Origin: an uncultured Lachnospiraceae bacterium
GTDB taxonomy: Bacteria; Bacillota; Clostridia; Lachnospirales; Lachnospiraceae
Reading direction: 5' to 3'
DNA length: 64,000 bases
Assembly: GCA_934899185.1 (NCBI GenBank)
Contig: CAKXYI010000001.1
Location: forward strand, 1 to 64,000
The translations under genes were made by a program, and so were the position numbers. Under the pieces are notes generated by a model that did not search any database, had not been told where the DNA came from, and worked only from the letters and a program-made list of their open reading frames with translations. Positions 25,943 through 34,911 of this stretch are shown here, in pieces (within the stretch, counting starts at the first letter, position 1; each line of letters begins with the position of its first letter).

Positions 25943-25960
25943 CTTAATCGTTTTCGTAAG
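25943..25960. promoter_or_regulatory. Candidate LacI operator at the lacI promoter
   Basis: CTTAATCGTTTTCGTAAG is a partial palindrome with CTTA/TAAG ends. It begins directly downstream of the lacI -10 (25964-25969) and covers the expected start point. Its core TTAATCGTTTTC recurs in the phosphorylase leader. Confidence 0.6.
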
Positions 25961-25963
25961 TTG

Positions 25964-25992
25964 AATGTACATCAATTTGATATGGTCTGCAA
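25964..25992 (-). promoter_or_regulatory. Promoter of lacI and the ABC operon
   Basis: On the minus strand, TTGCAG (25987-25992), 17 bases, then TACATT (25964-25969). The candidate operator lies at the transcription start. Confidence 0.55.
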
Positions 25993-26148
25993 GCCTTTTT
26001 TGATGTTTTTACCTAATTTTGGCAAGGTTTCACAGTTTGAGGACTTTTGTTTTGCTCATTTTTACGAAACTGCACTTTCGTAATTATTTTATATAAGGAA
26101 AGCCCATCAAAAACCGGTAATTTTCGTAGCATTTTCGTTGATTTCCTG

Positions 26149-26177
26149 TTGATTTTCCAAGTTTTATACATTATAAT
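26149..26177 (+). promoter_or_regulatory. Promoter of cellobiose phosphorylase
   Basis: TTGATT (26149-26154), 17 bases, then a perfect TATAAT (26172-26177). The leader is about 125 bases and contains the candidate operator. Confidence 0.7.
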
Positions 26178-26214
26178 CTGACTCAAGAATAAATATTCCA
26201 TTATTTTCAGTCTC

Positions 26215-26226
26215 TTAATCGTTTTC
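26215..26226. promoter_or_regulatory. Candidate LacI operator in the phosphorylase leader
   Basis: TTAATCGTTTTC, identical over 12 bases to the lacI operator core, about 30 bases downstream of the expected start, where binding would act as a roadblock. Confidence 0.55.
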
Positions 26227-26310
26227 AATATGGTGCAGCACTTACCAGGTATTTCTTAAATTCTTTGCACCACCTTCATTCAATTTTATAGTTAAAAATC
26301 GGAGGTTATT

Positions 26311-28746
26311 ATGAAATTTGGTTACTTTGATGATCAGCATAAGGAATATGTGATCACAACACCGAAAACACCACTTCCTTGGATCAATTATCTGGGAAAC
26401 CGGGAATTTTTCTCCCTCATATCCAATACCTGCGGTGGCTATACCTTTTATCGGGATGCCAGACTCCTGCGTCTGACCCGCTACCGCTATAACGATGTAC
26501 CTTGCGATACCAACGGCAAATACTTTTATATCAAAGATGGGGACTGCATCTGGAATCCGGGCTGGCAGCCGACTAAGACGGATCTGGATTTTTACGAATG
26601 TTGCCACGGCTTGGGCTATAGTCGTTTTACCGGAAGAAAGAAGGACCTGCAGGTATCGGTTCTCTTCTTTGTTCCTTTGAATGATAACTGTGAGATCCAG
26701 TGGCTGCATCTGAAAAATGACAGTGATACGCCTAAGACTTTTTCCCTCTTTTCTTATGTGGAATGGTGCCTTTGGAATGCGGATGACGATATGAAGAACT
26801 TCCAGAGAAATTTGAGCATCGGCGAAGTCGAGATTGAAGATTCCGTCATATACCATAAGACCGAATACCGCGAGCGCCGCAATCACTTTGCTTTTTACGG
26901 CGTCAATGCGCCGATCGACGGATTTGATACCAGCCGGGATGCCTTTCTCGGTGCCTACCGGGGCAATGACCGCCCACAGGTCGTAGAAAAAGGAGCCTGC
27001 TCCAATTCCGTAGCAAGCGGCTGGTCACCGATCGCCTGCCACCAGATCAATCTGACCCTTGCTCCGGGGCAGGAAAAATCGCTGATCTTTGTACTGGGCT
27101 ATGCCGAAAATCCCCTTGCGGAAAAATGGTCTGCGCCCGGCATCATCAATAAGAAACCTGCAAAGGAGATCCTTGCCAAATACCGGACCGATGCACAGGT
27201 AGCGCAGGCTCTATCCGACCTGGCTGCCTATTGGGAGGACCTGCTATCCAAATATCATGTCACATCTTCCAATGAAAGAGTCGATCGCATGGTCAATATA
27301 TGGAACCAGTATCAATGTATGGTCACCTTCAATATGTCACGCTCTGCCTCCTACTACGAATCCGGCATCGGACGCGGTATGGGCTTCCGCGATTCCTGTC
27401 AAGACCTGCTTGGTTTTGTCCATCTCATACCGGAGCGCGCCAGAGAACGTATCTTAGACATTGCCGCAACACAATTTATCGATGGCAGTGCCTACCACCA
27501 GTATCAGCCGCTGACCAAAAAAGGAAATTCTGATATTGGCAGTGGTTTTAATGATGATCCCCTCTGGCTGATTGCGGGAACAGATGCCTATATCCGCGAG
27601 ACAGGCGATTTTTCCATCTTAGATGAAGCCGTGCCGTTTGACAATGATGTCAGTCTTGCCGCGCCACTCATGGAACATCTGCACCGGTCTTTTGACTATA
27701 TCGTAAATCACAAGGGTCCTCACGGACTGCCTCTGATCGGGCGTGCCGACTGGAACGATTGCCTGAATTTAAACTGCTTTTCCGCACATCCGGGCGAATC
27801 CTTCCAGACCTTTGGTCCAAGTGAGGGACCGGTAGCCGAGTCTGTCTTTATTGCAGCCATGTTTGTCAAATACGGAAATGCCTATGCCAAGTTATGCCGG
27901 CTGACAGGAAACGAATCAGAAGCCGCCCGGGCAGAAGAAGAAGTTTCCAAGGTCTATGATGCTATTCTAAAGGATGGCTGGGATGGCAAATGGTTCCTGC
28001 GTGCCTATGATGCCCACGGGCAGAAGGTCGGTTCCCATGAATGTGAGGAAGGGCAGATCTATATCGAGACACAGGGCTTCTGTCCGCTCGCCGGTGTCGG
28101 CGTCAAGGAAGGTCTTGCCAAAGAAGCGCTGGATTCTGTCAAGGAACGACTGGACACCAAATACGGTATTGTCCTGCTCCAGCCTGCCTACACCAGATAT
28201 CATCTGGAACTGGGCGAGATCACTTCTTACCCACCGGGCTATAAGGAAAATGCAGGTATCTTTTGTCATAACAACCCATGGGTATCCATTTCCGAGACCG
28301 TGATCGGCAGAGGCGACCGTGCTTTTGAGATCTATCAAAAGACTTGTCCTGCCTATGTGGAGGAATTCAGTGAAATACACCGGACAGAGCCTTATGTTTA
28401 CTCACAGATGATTGCCGGGCGCGATGCTGTCTTCTTTGGAGAAGCTAAAAACAGTTGGCTGACTGGAACGGCTGCCTGGACCTTTGTAAACATATCCCAG
28501 CATATCTTAGGGCTTCTACCAACCCACGAGGGCTTGTCGGTAGATCCGTGTATTCCGCATGATTTCGGGGATTTTGAACTAACGAGAAAGTACCGTGAAG
28601 GGATCTACCATATTCAGGTGAGAAATCCGAAACAGATAGAAAAGGGAGTGGTCAGTCTGCGTGTCGATGGACAGGAAATTGCCGGCAATGTCATTCCTTA
28701 TGTAAAAGATAAAACAGAATATCAGGTCGAAGTCACACTCGGCTGA
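26311..28746 (+). CDS. Cellobiose phosphorylase (GH94)
   Basis: Splits cellobiose with phosphate into alpha-glucose 1-phosphate and glucose in the cytoplasm. 811 residues, the length of true cellobiose phosphorylases (cellodextrin phosphorylases are longer). Domains in order: N-terminal beta-sandwich (about 1-280), linker helices, (alpha/alpha)6 barrel (about 320-740), C-terminal beta domain. Signatures are [18 protein letters not shown], the catalytic Asp in [11 protein letters not shown] (near residue 480-483) and the phosphate-site end TGTAAWTF. Divergent from its likely repressor and the sugar importer. Confidence 0.94.
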   Translation: MKFGYFDDQHKEYVITTPKTPLPWINYLGNREFFSLISNTCGGYTFYRDARLLRLTRYRYNDVPCDTNGKYFYIKDGDCIWNPGWQPTKTDLDFYECCHGLGYSRFTGRKKDLQVSVLFFVPLNDNCEIQWLHLKNDSDTPKTFSLFSYVEWCLWNADDDMKNFQRNLSIGEVEIEDSVIYHKTEYRERRNHFAFYGVNAPIDGFDTSRDAFLGAYRGNDRPQVVEKGACSNSVASGWSPIACHQINLTLAPGQEKSLIFVLGYAENPLAEKWSAPGIINKKPAKEILAKYRTDAQVAQALSDLAAYWEDLLSKYHVTSSNERVDRMVNIWNQYQCMVTFNMSRSASYYESGIGRGMGFRDSCQDLLGFVHLIPERARERILDIAATQFIDGSAYHQYQPLTKKGNSDIGSGFNDDPLWLIAGTDAYIRETGDFSILDEAVPFDNDVSLAAPLMEHLHRSFDYIVNHKGPHGLPLIGRADWNDCLNLNCFSAHPGESFQTFGPSEGPVAESVFIAAMFVKYGNAYAKLCRLTGNESEAARAEEEVSKVYDAILKDGWDGKWFLRAYDAHGQKVGSHECEEGQIYIETQGFCPLAGVGVKEGLAKEALDSVKERLDTKYGIVLLQPAYTRYHLELGEITSYPPGYKENAGIFCHNNPWVSISETVIGRGDRAFEIYQKTCPAYVEEFSEIHRTEPYVYSQMIAGRDAVFFGEAKNSWLTGTAAWTFVNISQHILGLLPTHEGLSVDPCIPHDFGDFELTRKYREGIYHIQVRNPKQIEKGVVSLRVDGQEIAGNVIPYVKDKTEYQVEVTLG

Positions 28747-28750
28747 CACT

Positions 28751-28782
28751 AGGGACGCTCCTTTTGCCACAAGGAGCGTCCC
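28751..28782. repeat. Dispersed palindromic hairpin element, copy 3
   Basis: GGGACGCTCCTT and AAGGAGCGTCCC pair perfectly around TTGCCAC. It starts five bases after the phosphorylase stop codon. Confidence 0.85.
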
Positions 28783-28798
28783 CTTTGGATTGCGGAAA

Positions 28799-28868
28799 CA
28801 GGCGCAGATAAGGACAAACGGGCAGGCACCGGGATAGGTGCCTGCCCGTTTGTCCTTATCTGTGCCTG
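28799..28868. repeat. 32-bp near-perfect inverted repeat
   Basis: Two 32-base arms (28799-28830 and 28837-28868) pair with only one G-U pair around the loop GGGATA. The stem is GC-rich and has no T tract. It lies between the convergent phosphorylase and thiamine pyrophosphokinase genes, 16 bases after the element copy at 28751. Confidence 0.85.
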
Positions 28869-28877
28869 TCTTCGTGC

Positions 28878-29534
28878 TCAATCCTTGGACTCAATGACAA
28901 TGAGCGTTCCGTCCTCCACCGTGATCACGGCTTCCTCCTCCACGATCTCATTGCTGATGCCTAAGGATGTAAACGGCTGCAGATCTACCTGATCCAGCGG
29001 GTAGAATACGCCGCTCTCGCTCACGCCTCTCGCAATACCACAAAAAGAAACAACGGATACATACTTTCCATACTGTTCTTCCTTTTTTATCCGACACTCC
29101 TTTTGGATCAGACGAATCCGGTTGTGTGCGTCTAGGAGAAAAATATGACGTTTCTGTGCAAATCCCTGTCCCAGAATGGCAATATTGCCCAGCACATGAT
29201 CCAGTCTCGTTCCGGTTCCTCCCAAAAGAAAGATATCCCCCTTTGTCTTTTCAAATGCCAGGTGCAATGCCGCTTCCGAATCTGTATCATCCTTGATTGG
29301 GTTGAGTTTGGTTACATTTCGCCGGTCTGCCAGAAAGGCATCCTGGATCTGCTCATCCAGTGAATCAAAATCTCCTATGACATAATCCGGCTCAATCCGC
29401 AATTTCATGCAGGCTTCCAGCCCCCTGTCCGCTGCGATGATCGTTGCCCTCGCATATTCTTTTATGATCTTTTCCAAAAAAGGCAGGGATAAATTGCCCC
29501 CTGCCAAAATCAGTGTTACCTCTTCGTTTTTCAT
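28878..29534 (-). CDS. thiN: Thiamine pyrophosphokinase
   Basis: Transfers pyrophosphate from ATP to thiamine, giving the cofactor thiamine diphosphate. 218 residues. Key motifs are the AADRG substrate site, GDFDSLDE, the DDTDSEAAL metal site and GGTGTRLDHVLGNI. A C-terminal beta-sandwich thiamine-binding domain follows. The start at 29534 is chosen because AGAGG precedes it; the longer frame runs through a palindromic repeat. It is the last gene of the rsgA-rpe-thiN string that is conserved in Clostridia. No TPP riboswitch is seen. Confidence 0.95.
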   Translation of the reverse strand: MKNEEVTLILAGGNLSLPFLEKIIKEYARATIIAADRGLEACMKLRIEPDYVIGDFDSLDEQIQDAFLADRRNVTKLNPIKDDTDSEAALHLAFEKTKGDIFLLGGTGTRLDHVLGNIAILGQGFAQKRHIFLLDAHNRIRLIQKECRIKKEEQYGKYVSVVSFCGIARGVSESGVFYPLDQVDLQPFTSLGISNEIVEEEAVITVEDGTLIVIESKD

Positions 29535-29563
29535 GCTGTAACCTCTATCTATCCAAGCCATCC

Positions 29564-29594
29564 GGGACACTCCATAAGCCAAAAGGAACGTCCC
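29564..29594. repeat. Dispersed palindromic hairpin element, decayed copy 4
   Basis: GGGACACTCC and GGAACGTCCC around ATAAGCCAAAA; the arms carry two mismatches. It sits between rpe and thiN. Confidence 0.65.
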
Positions 29595-29600
29595 TGTGGT

Positions 29601-30248
29601 CTACATGTGTGCCAAAAATGCTTCCACATTGGCTGCTGCATCCCCGGAAAATACGGCACTGCCAGCCACAATGATGTTGGCACCGGCAATGAGTGCCTGA
29701 TCGACATTATCAAGGGTGATGCCACCGTCTACCTCAATATCGAGTTTGATGCCGCGCTCTCCTAAGATGCGCCGCAGTTCCGTCACTTTTTCCAAGGTAT
29801 ATGGGATCAGTTTCTGTCCACCATAACCCGGATTTACCGTCATGATCAGGACCATATCTACCTGGTCTATGACATAGCGCAAAACCTCGATCGGTGTTGC
29901 CGGATTGATCGCAACACCTGCCATCACACCCAGTTCCTTGATATGCGCTACAGTACGATCCAGATGGCGGCATGCCTCTGCATGCACCGTAATGATATCT
30001 GCACCTGCCTTGGCAAAATCCTCCACATAGCGATCCGGTTCTTCGATCATCAGATGCACATCTAAAATGCGGTCTGTGTATTTACGCAAAGACTTGATCA
30101 CCGGTGCTCCCAGCGTGATATTGGGTACAAACATCCCATCCATAACATCAATATGGATATACTGGGCTCCCGCTTCATCAATTCTCTCTATCTCCTCTGC
30201 CAATTTACCATAATCCGCAGATAAAATCGAAGGTGACAAACAATTCAT
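29601..30248 (-). CDS. rpe: Ribulose-phosphate 3-epimerase
   Basis: Interconverts ribulose 5-phosphate and xylulose 5-phosphate. 215 residues, a complete TIM barrel. Metal and catalytic residues are in HIDVMDGMFVPN, the His of DVHLMIEEP, VHAEAC, and the Asp of EVDGGI. It overlaps no neighbour and follows rsgA by 15 bases, as in the common prkC-rsgA-rpe order. Confidence 0.97.
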   Translation of the reverse strand: MNCLSPSILSADYGKLAEEIERIDEAGAQYIHIDVMDGMFVPNITLGAPVIKSLRKYTDRILDVHLMIEEPDRYVEDFAKAGADIITVHAEACRHLDRTVAHIKELGVMAGVAINPATPIEVLRYVIDQVDMVLIMTVNPGYGGQKLIPYTLEKVTELRRILGERGIKLDIEVDGGITLDNVDQALIAGANIIVAGSAVFSGDAAANVEAFLAHM

Positions 30249-30263
30249 CTTTTTTCTCCTAGT

Positions 30264-31142
30264 CTAATATTTCTTTGCCTGGGCTAATTCTTCATACAAT
30301 AACTTGTAATTGTCATAACGGCTCTGCGCGATCTGCCCGCGTGCTACCGCCTCTTTGATCCCGCAATCCGGCTCTCCTATATGGGCACAGCCCTGAAAAC
30401 GACAGTCCGGTTCATGTGGCACAAATTCGGGGAAACATTCCCATAGATCCCCTGCCTCGATCTCCGGTACATACATGGAACTAAAGCCCGGTGTATCCAT
30501 GATAAAGGAATCCCCGCCAATGGGGATCAGTTCACTGTGTCTGGTCGTGTGTTTTCCACGCCCGATCTTCTGGCTGATCGCACCGGTCTCCATCAGAGTA
30601 TGATCCTGCAATCCATTGATCAGCGATGACTTGCCAACACCGGAAGGACCTGCCACCGTGGTCGTCTTGCCCTGCAAAAGTGTCCGGATCTCATCTCTTC
30701 CCTCCCCGGTGATCGCCTGAGTAAAATGTACCGGATAGCCTGCCAGTTCATAAGCCTCCTTTAAGACCTGCTTGTCCGCCTGGTTCCCCAGATCTTCTTT
30801 GTTAAAGCAGATCTGCACCGGCACATCCTGATAAGCCATCATGACCAAAAAGCGGTCCAGAAGGTTGAGATTGGGTTTGGGAGAATCGGTCGCAAAAATG
30901 ACAAGTGCCTGATCGACATTAGCAACTGCCGGACGGATCAGGGCATTTTTGCGCGGTAAGATCCTGACTACATTTCCCAGATGTTCTGCCTCATCCAGCA
31001 CATCGATTTCTACCTGATCGCCAACCAGAGGCTTTAACCCTTGTTTTCGGAAGGCACCTTTTGCCTTACATTCATAAATTCCGGATCCCGCTACGAAAAC
31101 GTAGTAGAATCCGGAAATTCCTTTTACTATCCTGCCTGTCAT
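30264..31142 (-). CDS. rsgA: Ribosome small-subunit GTPase A
   Basis: A circularly permuted GTPase in late 30S maturation. 292 residues: an OB-fold N-terminus (about 1-65), the GTPase domain in G4-G5-G1-G3 order (NKED, then GPSGVGKSSLI, DTPGFSS), and a C-terminal zinc knuckle (CRFQGCAHIGEPDCGIK). AAGGAAAG precedes the start seven bases after prkC. Confidence 0.96.
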   Translation of the reverse strand: MTGRIVKGISGFYYVFVAGSGIYECKAKGAFRKQGLKPLVGDQVEIDVLDEAEHLGNVVRILPRKNALIRPAVANVDQALVIFATDSPKPNLNLLDRFLVMMAYQDVPVQICFNKEDLGNQADKQVLKEAYELAGYPVHFTQAITGEGRDEIRTLLQGKTTTVAGPSGVGKSSLINGLQDHTLMETGAISQKIGRGKHTTRHSELIPIGGDSFIMDTPGFSSMYVPEIEAGDLWECFPEFVPHEPDCRFQGCAHIGEPDCGIKEAVARGQIAQSRYDNYKLLYEELAQAKKY

Positions 31143-31149
31143 ACTTTCC

Positions 31150-33108
31150 TTACTGCTTTGTAAATGTGACTGTCTTGGTCTCGTTCACACCATCCCCGGT
31201 AATCTCGATCGTACCGGAAGAAGTTGCGATATCCTTGGCACTGATATTGAGTGACTGATTTGCCTGCAGATCCCATGACGCAATAGCAACGCCTTCCGCA
31301 TCCTTTAAGACTACGGATACCGGTACATCATGTGTATTGCTGACACTGCCGGAATAACTGTAATACTCCGGCTTTTTGCCGTCACTGATAACAAGGTCAA
31401 CAGAGGTTCCGGCATCTACCGTCTTGCCCTGTGTGATACCCTGGCGGATAACTTTGCCTGCTGCATAATTATCACTGTATTCGGTTGTCACATTTCCGAC
31501 CTGTAAGCCAACACTTGCAAGTTCATTGGCTGCTTCCTGCTGTGTCTTATTGGTCAGGGACGGTACCTGTACGGATTGGATGCCTGCACTGACAACGATC
31601 GTCACGGTATCGCCTTTTTTGCCAACACCGGTCGGTGTCTGGCTGATAACCTGCCCCTCTGCTACATCAGAACTGTATTCAAAGGTACGGTTTGCCTTAA
31701 ATCCTTTATCCTTTAAGGTCTGAATGGCTGCATCGCTATCCATGCCCACCACGCTTGGTATCTCCAGATCTCCCTCTTTGCAAACGGTGATCTTGACCTT
31801 TTCTGTGGTAGAGACCTTGTCGCCCTCATCAGCACTCTGCTTGATGACATCGCCTTCCTCTGCATCATCGGAAGACTCATAAACGATCTCATAAGAAATG
31901 CCAGCCTTCTTTAAGGCTGCGACCGCCTCGTCCTCGGTCATGCCCACAACTTTGATCATTTCTACCTGTTCTGCCTGTGTCTTGCTGTCCTTATCGCTGT
32001 TGTTCTTCTTGGTTCCAAAATGAAAAAGTCCAAAGAAACTGCCCACAATATAGATCACAATAGCAATGATGATAACGGCTGCCGCAATTCCCATAATAGT
32101 AATTGCTTTGTCGAGTTTTGGATTGACCGGACCATCTTCATCCTCGGCTTCCTCATCCTCTAAAAGTTCATCCTCATCGGCTTCCTCACCCTCGGCGAGT
32201 CCTTCCCGAATCTGCTCCTGCTCCTCCGGTGAGATCACGCGGGTCTTTTCCACACCATCTGCGGAACCGATCGTCACGAAGTCCTCATTCGGGCTGACAA
32301 GTGCTTTTTTCAGATCCAAAAGGAGATCCTCGATCGTAGCATATCTGCGATCCGGGCTCTTCATGGTACATTTTAAAATGATCTTTTCTAAACTGATCGG
32401 CAGTTCCGGTGCATATGCACTCGGTGCTACCATTTCTTCCTGTAAATGCTGCAGGGCAACGGCAACGGTGGTATCTCCGTCAAACGGTACACGTCCGGTC
32501 ACCATTTCATACATAACGATACCCAGAGAATAGATGTCGCTCTTTCCATCCACATACCCATTTCGCGCCTGCTCCGGGGATGCATAATGCACCGATCCCA
32601 TCACATCCGCATGAATGGTATTGGAAGTGGTGGCTCTCGCGATACCAAAATCGGTAACCTTGACCTTGCCTTCCGTGGAGATAATGATATTCTGCGGCTT
32701 GATATCCCTGTGGATAATGCCCTTATTGTGGGCTGCCTCAATACCACGTCCTACCTGAATGGCGATGCTGATCGCCTCTTTAAAATTGAGTTGCCCCTTT
32801 TTCTCGATATAAGTCTTTAGGGTGATACCCTCGACATATTCCATAACGATATAGTACATGCCATTTTCACTGCCGACATCATAAATGTTGACAATATTGG
32901 CATGTTCCAATCCTGCCGCTGACTGTGCTTCGGAGCGGAACTTTGTCACAAAGGTAACATCCTCTGCGAACTCCTGCTTGAGTACTTTTACTGCTACTTC
33001 TCTACCTAATATATGATCCTTTGCCTTATAGACATCGGACATGCCGCCGGTACCGATTTTATCTAAGATCTCATAACGATCTGCTATATAATTTCCTTTT
33101 GTCAACAT
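31150..33108 (-). CDS. prkC: PASTA-domain Ser/Thr protein kinase
   Basis: A membrane kinase sensing muropeptides or lipid II. 652 residues: kinase domain (about 12-275, Lys41, HRDIKPQN 133-140, DFG 153-155), an acidic juxtamembrane stretch (about 304-326), one membrane segment (335-361), three PASTA domains (about 382-585), and a C-terminal beta-rich domain unlike PASTA. It follows its phosphatase by two bases, so the pair is translationally coupled. In related species it controls dormancy exit, growth and cell wall metabolism. Confidence 0.96.
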   Translation of the reverse strand: MLTKGNYIADRYEILDKIGTGGMSDVYKAKDHILGREVAVKVLKQEFAEDVTFVTKFRSEAQSAAGLEHANIVNIYDVGSENGMYYIVMEYVEGITLKTYIEKKGQLNFKEAISIAIQVGRGIEAAHNKGIIHRDIKPQNIIISTEGKVKVTDFGIARATTSNTIHADVMGSVHYASPEQARNGYVDGKSDIYSLGIVMYEMVTGRVPFDGDTTVAVALQHLQEEMVAPSAYAPELPISLEKIILKCTMKSPDRRYATIEDLLLDLKKALVSPNEDFVTIGSADGVEKTRVISPEEQEQIREGLAEGEEADEDELLEDEEAEDEDGPVNPKLDKAITIMGIAAAVIIIAIVIYIVGSFFGLFHFGTKKNNSDKDSKTQAEQVEMIKVVGMTEDEAVAALKKAGISYEIVYESSDDAEEGDVIKQSADEGDKVSTTEKVKITVCKEGDLEIPSVVGMDSDAAIQTLKDKGFKANRTFEYSSDVAEGQVISQTPTGVGKKGDTVTIVVSAGIQSVQVPSLTNKTQQEAANELASVGLQVGNVTTEYSDNYAAGKVIRQGITQGKTVDAGTSVDLVISDGKKPEYYSYSGSVSNTHDVPVSVVLKDAEGVAIASWDLQANQSLNISAKDIATSSGTIEITGDGVNETKTVTFTKQ

Positions 33109-33110
33109 CT

Positions 33111-33848
33111 TTACACCTCATCAGAAAATGGTTCTATTACAATTACCGTAATGTTGTCCTTGCCACCATGATCGTTCGCCAGATCGACCAATTTTGCTAC
33201 TTTATCTGCCACCTGACCGGATCCGGCCAAGACTTCTTTGATCTCGCTCTCCTCAACCATAGATGTCAGTCCATCCGTACACATAAGTACCAGATCTCCA
33301 GCCTGCAGGGTCTCATCAAAGAAATCAACGCGAACCTCTGTCTCCGCGCCAACTGCTCTTGTGATCAGATTACGCTTTGGATGGCTTCTAGCCTCTTCCT
33401 TTGGCATCTCGCCCTTGCGCACCATCTCTCCGACCACGGAATGATCCTGCGTGATCTGGCTCAACTGTCCATCCCTATATACATAAAGCCTGCTGTCACC
33501 AACATTTGCCACACAAAGATGGTTTTCCATAAAGGTTGCTACGACCATGGTCGTACCCATGCCATACTTTTCCTCATCCTGTGTCGCTTCTTCGTATATG
33601 CTCTTGTTTGCTGCTGTAATTCCCTGATTGATAATCTGAACCGGTTCAGATCCCGTATCGGACGCGATCTCACGTTTTACCAGTGCGATTGCCTGGCTGG
33701 ATGCGTATTCTCCTGCCTTGTGACCACCCATTCCATCGGCGACCACAAATAGATTCGGTAAAGAACCAATGGCCTCTTCCGTGGCAAACACTGCATCCTG
33801 ATTCTGCGAACGCGTACGTCCAATATCCGTCAAAACAGAATAGTTCAT
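33111..33848 (-). CDS. prpC: PP2C-family protein phosphatase (Stp1/PrpC)
   Basis: Mn-dependent phosphatase that reverses PrkC phosphorylation. 245 residues, with the PP2C motifs in order: RTRSQNQD, VADGMGGH, NVGDSRLYVY, ITQDHS, MCTDGLTSM and GGKDNITVIV. Encoded directly upstream of its kinase and 14 bases after rlmN. Confidence 0.96.
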   Translation of the reverse strand: MNYSVLTDIGRTRSQNQDAVFATEEAIGSLPNLFVVADGMGGHKAGEYASSQAIALVKREIASDTGSEPVQIINQGITAANKSIYEEATQDEEKYGMGTTMVVATFMENHLCVANVGDSRLYVYRDGQLSQITQDHSVVGEMVRKGEMPKEEARSHPKRNLITRAVGAETEVRVDFFDETLQAGDLVLMCTDGLTSMVEESEIKEVLAGSGQVADKVAKLVDLANDHGGKDNITVIVIEPFSDEV

Positions 33849-33862
33849 GTATTTTACCTTTC

Positions 33863-34903
33863 TTATGTCTCGGAAATATGTCTATGTCTTAATTGTCCAC
33901 AGGCTCCATCAATATCTCTGCCCATTTCCCTTCTAATAGTAACATTTTTCCCGTATTTTTCAAGTTTGTTTTTAAAGGCCTCGATTGCCCGCTTGCCCGA
34001 CTGTACATAGTCCCGCTCCTTGATCGGATTGACCGGGATCAGATTGATGTGACAGTTGAGCCCATCCGTCAGGGCACACAACTCTGCGGCATCTTCCTCG
34101 CTGTCATTGACACCACCCACCAGACTATACTCAAAGGTCACGCGCCGCCCGGTCTTTTCAAAATAGTAGCGGCAGGCATCCACCGCCTCATGGATATCGT
34201 ATTTATTGGCAACCGGCATGAGTTCCAGACGTTTTTTCTGGTTTGGTGCGTGTAAAGATAAAGCCAGTGTGATCTGCAGATCTTCCTCTGCAAGGCGGCG
34301 CATATTTGGTACGATGCCGCAGGTAGAGACCGTGATATTGCGCTGACTCAGATTTTTGCCATGTTCATCGGTCAGCAGATGGATAAAACGTATGAGGTTG
34401 TCATAATTATCCATAGGTTCTCCGGTCCCCATCACAACGATATTGGAAACCTTTTCCCCTGTATCCCGCTCGATGGCATAGATCTGATCTAAGATCTCCG
34501 ATGGCGTCAGGTTTCTGACCAGCCCATCCAGCGTCGATGCACAAAAACGGCAACCCATACGACAGCCCACCTGTGAGGAAACACAGACCGAATTGCCATG
34601 GTGATAGCGCATCAAAACGCTTTCTACCATATTTCCGTCCGCCAGAGCAAAGAGATACTTGCGTGTACCGTCTTCCTTTGATATCTGACAATCGATCTGT
34701 TCCAGTGCCGTATAGGTCGTCTGCTCTTTTAAGACTTCCCGGAATTTCTTTGGCAGATTTGTCATCTCGTCATAAGATGCCACATTATGTACATGCATCC
34801 ATTCATACAACTGCTTGCCGCGGAATGTCTTTTCTCCAAGCTGTTCTGCAAAGGTCAAGACCTCCTCATATGATAAAGACTTGATATCTCTTTTTTCTTC
34901 CAT
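33863..34903 (-). CDS. rlmN: Dual-specificity RNA methyltransferase RlmN
   Basis: A radical SAM enzyme that makes C2-methyladenosine at 23S A2503 and tRNA A37. 346 residues. The 4Fe-4S motif is CRMGCRFC. The C-terminal and central catalytic cysteines expected for the family are present (CGIV; DGACGQLR near the end). It follows rsmB closely in the common fmt-rsmB-rlmN-prpC-prkC order. Confidence 0.97.
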   Translation of the reverse strand: MEEKRDIKSLSYEEVLTFAEQLGEKTFRGKQLYEWMHVHNVASYDEMTNLPKKFREVLKEQTTYTALEQIDCQISKEDGTRKYLFALADGNMVESVLMRYHHGNSVCVSSQVGCRMGCRFCASTLDGLVRNLTPSEILDQIYAIERDTGEKVSNIVVMGTGEPMDNYDNLIRFIHLLTDEHGKNLSQRNITVSTCGIVPNMRRLAEEDLQITLALSLHAPNQKKRLELMPVANKYDIHEAVDACRYYFEKTGRRVTFEYSLVGGVNDSEEDAAELCALTDGLNCHINLIPVNPIKERDYVQSGKRAIEAFKNKLEKYGKNVTIRREMGRDIDGACGQLRHRHISET

Positions 34904-34911
34904 CTTTCTTC

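Noticed and set aside
28878..29600. TPP riboswitch near the thiamine pyrophosphokinase gene
   Set aside because: No THI-box sequence or long leader is present; the gene sits within an operon.
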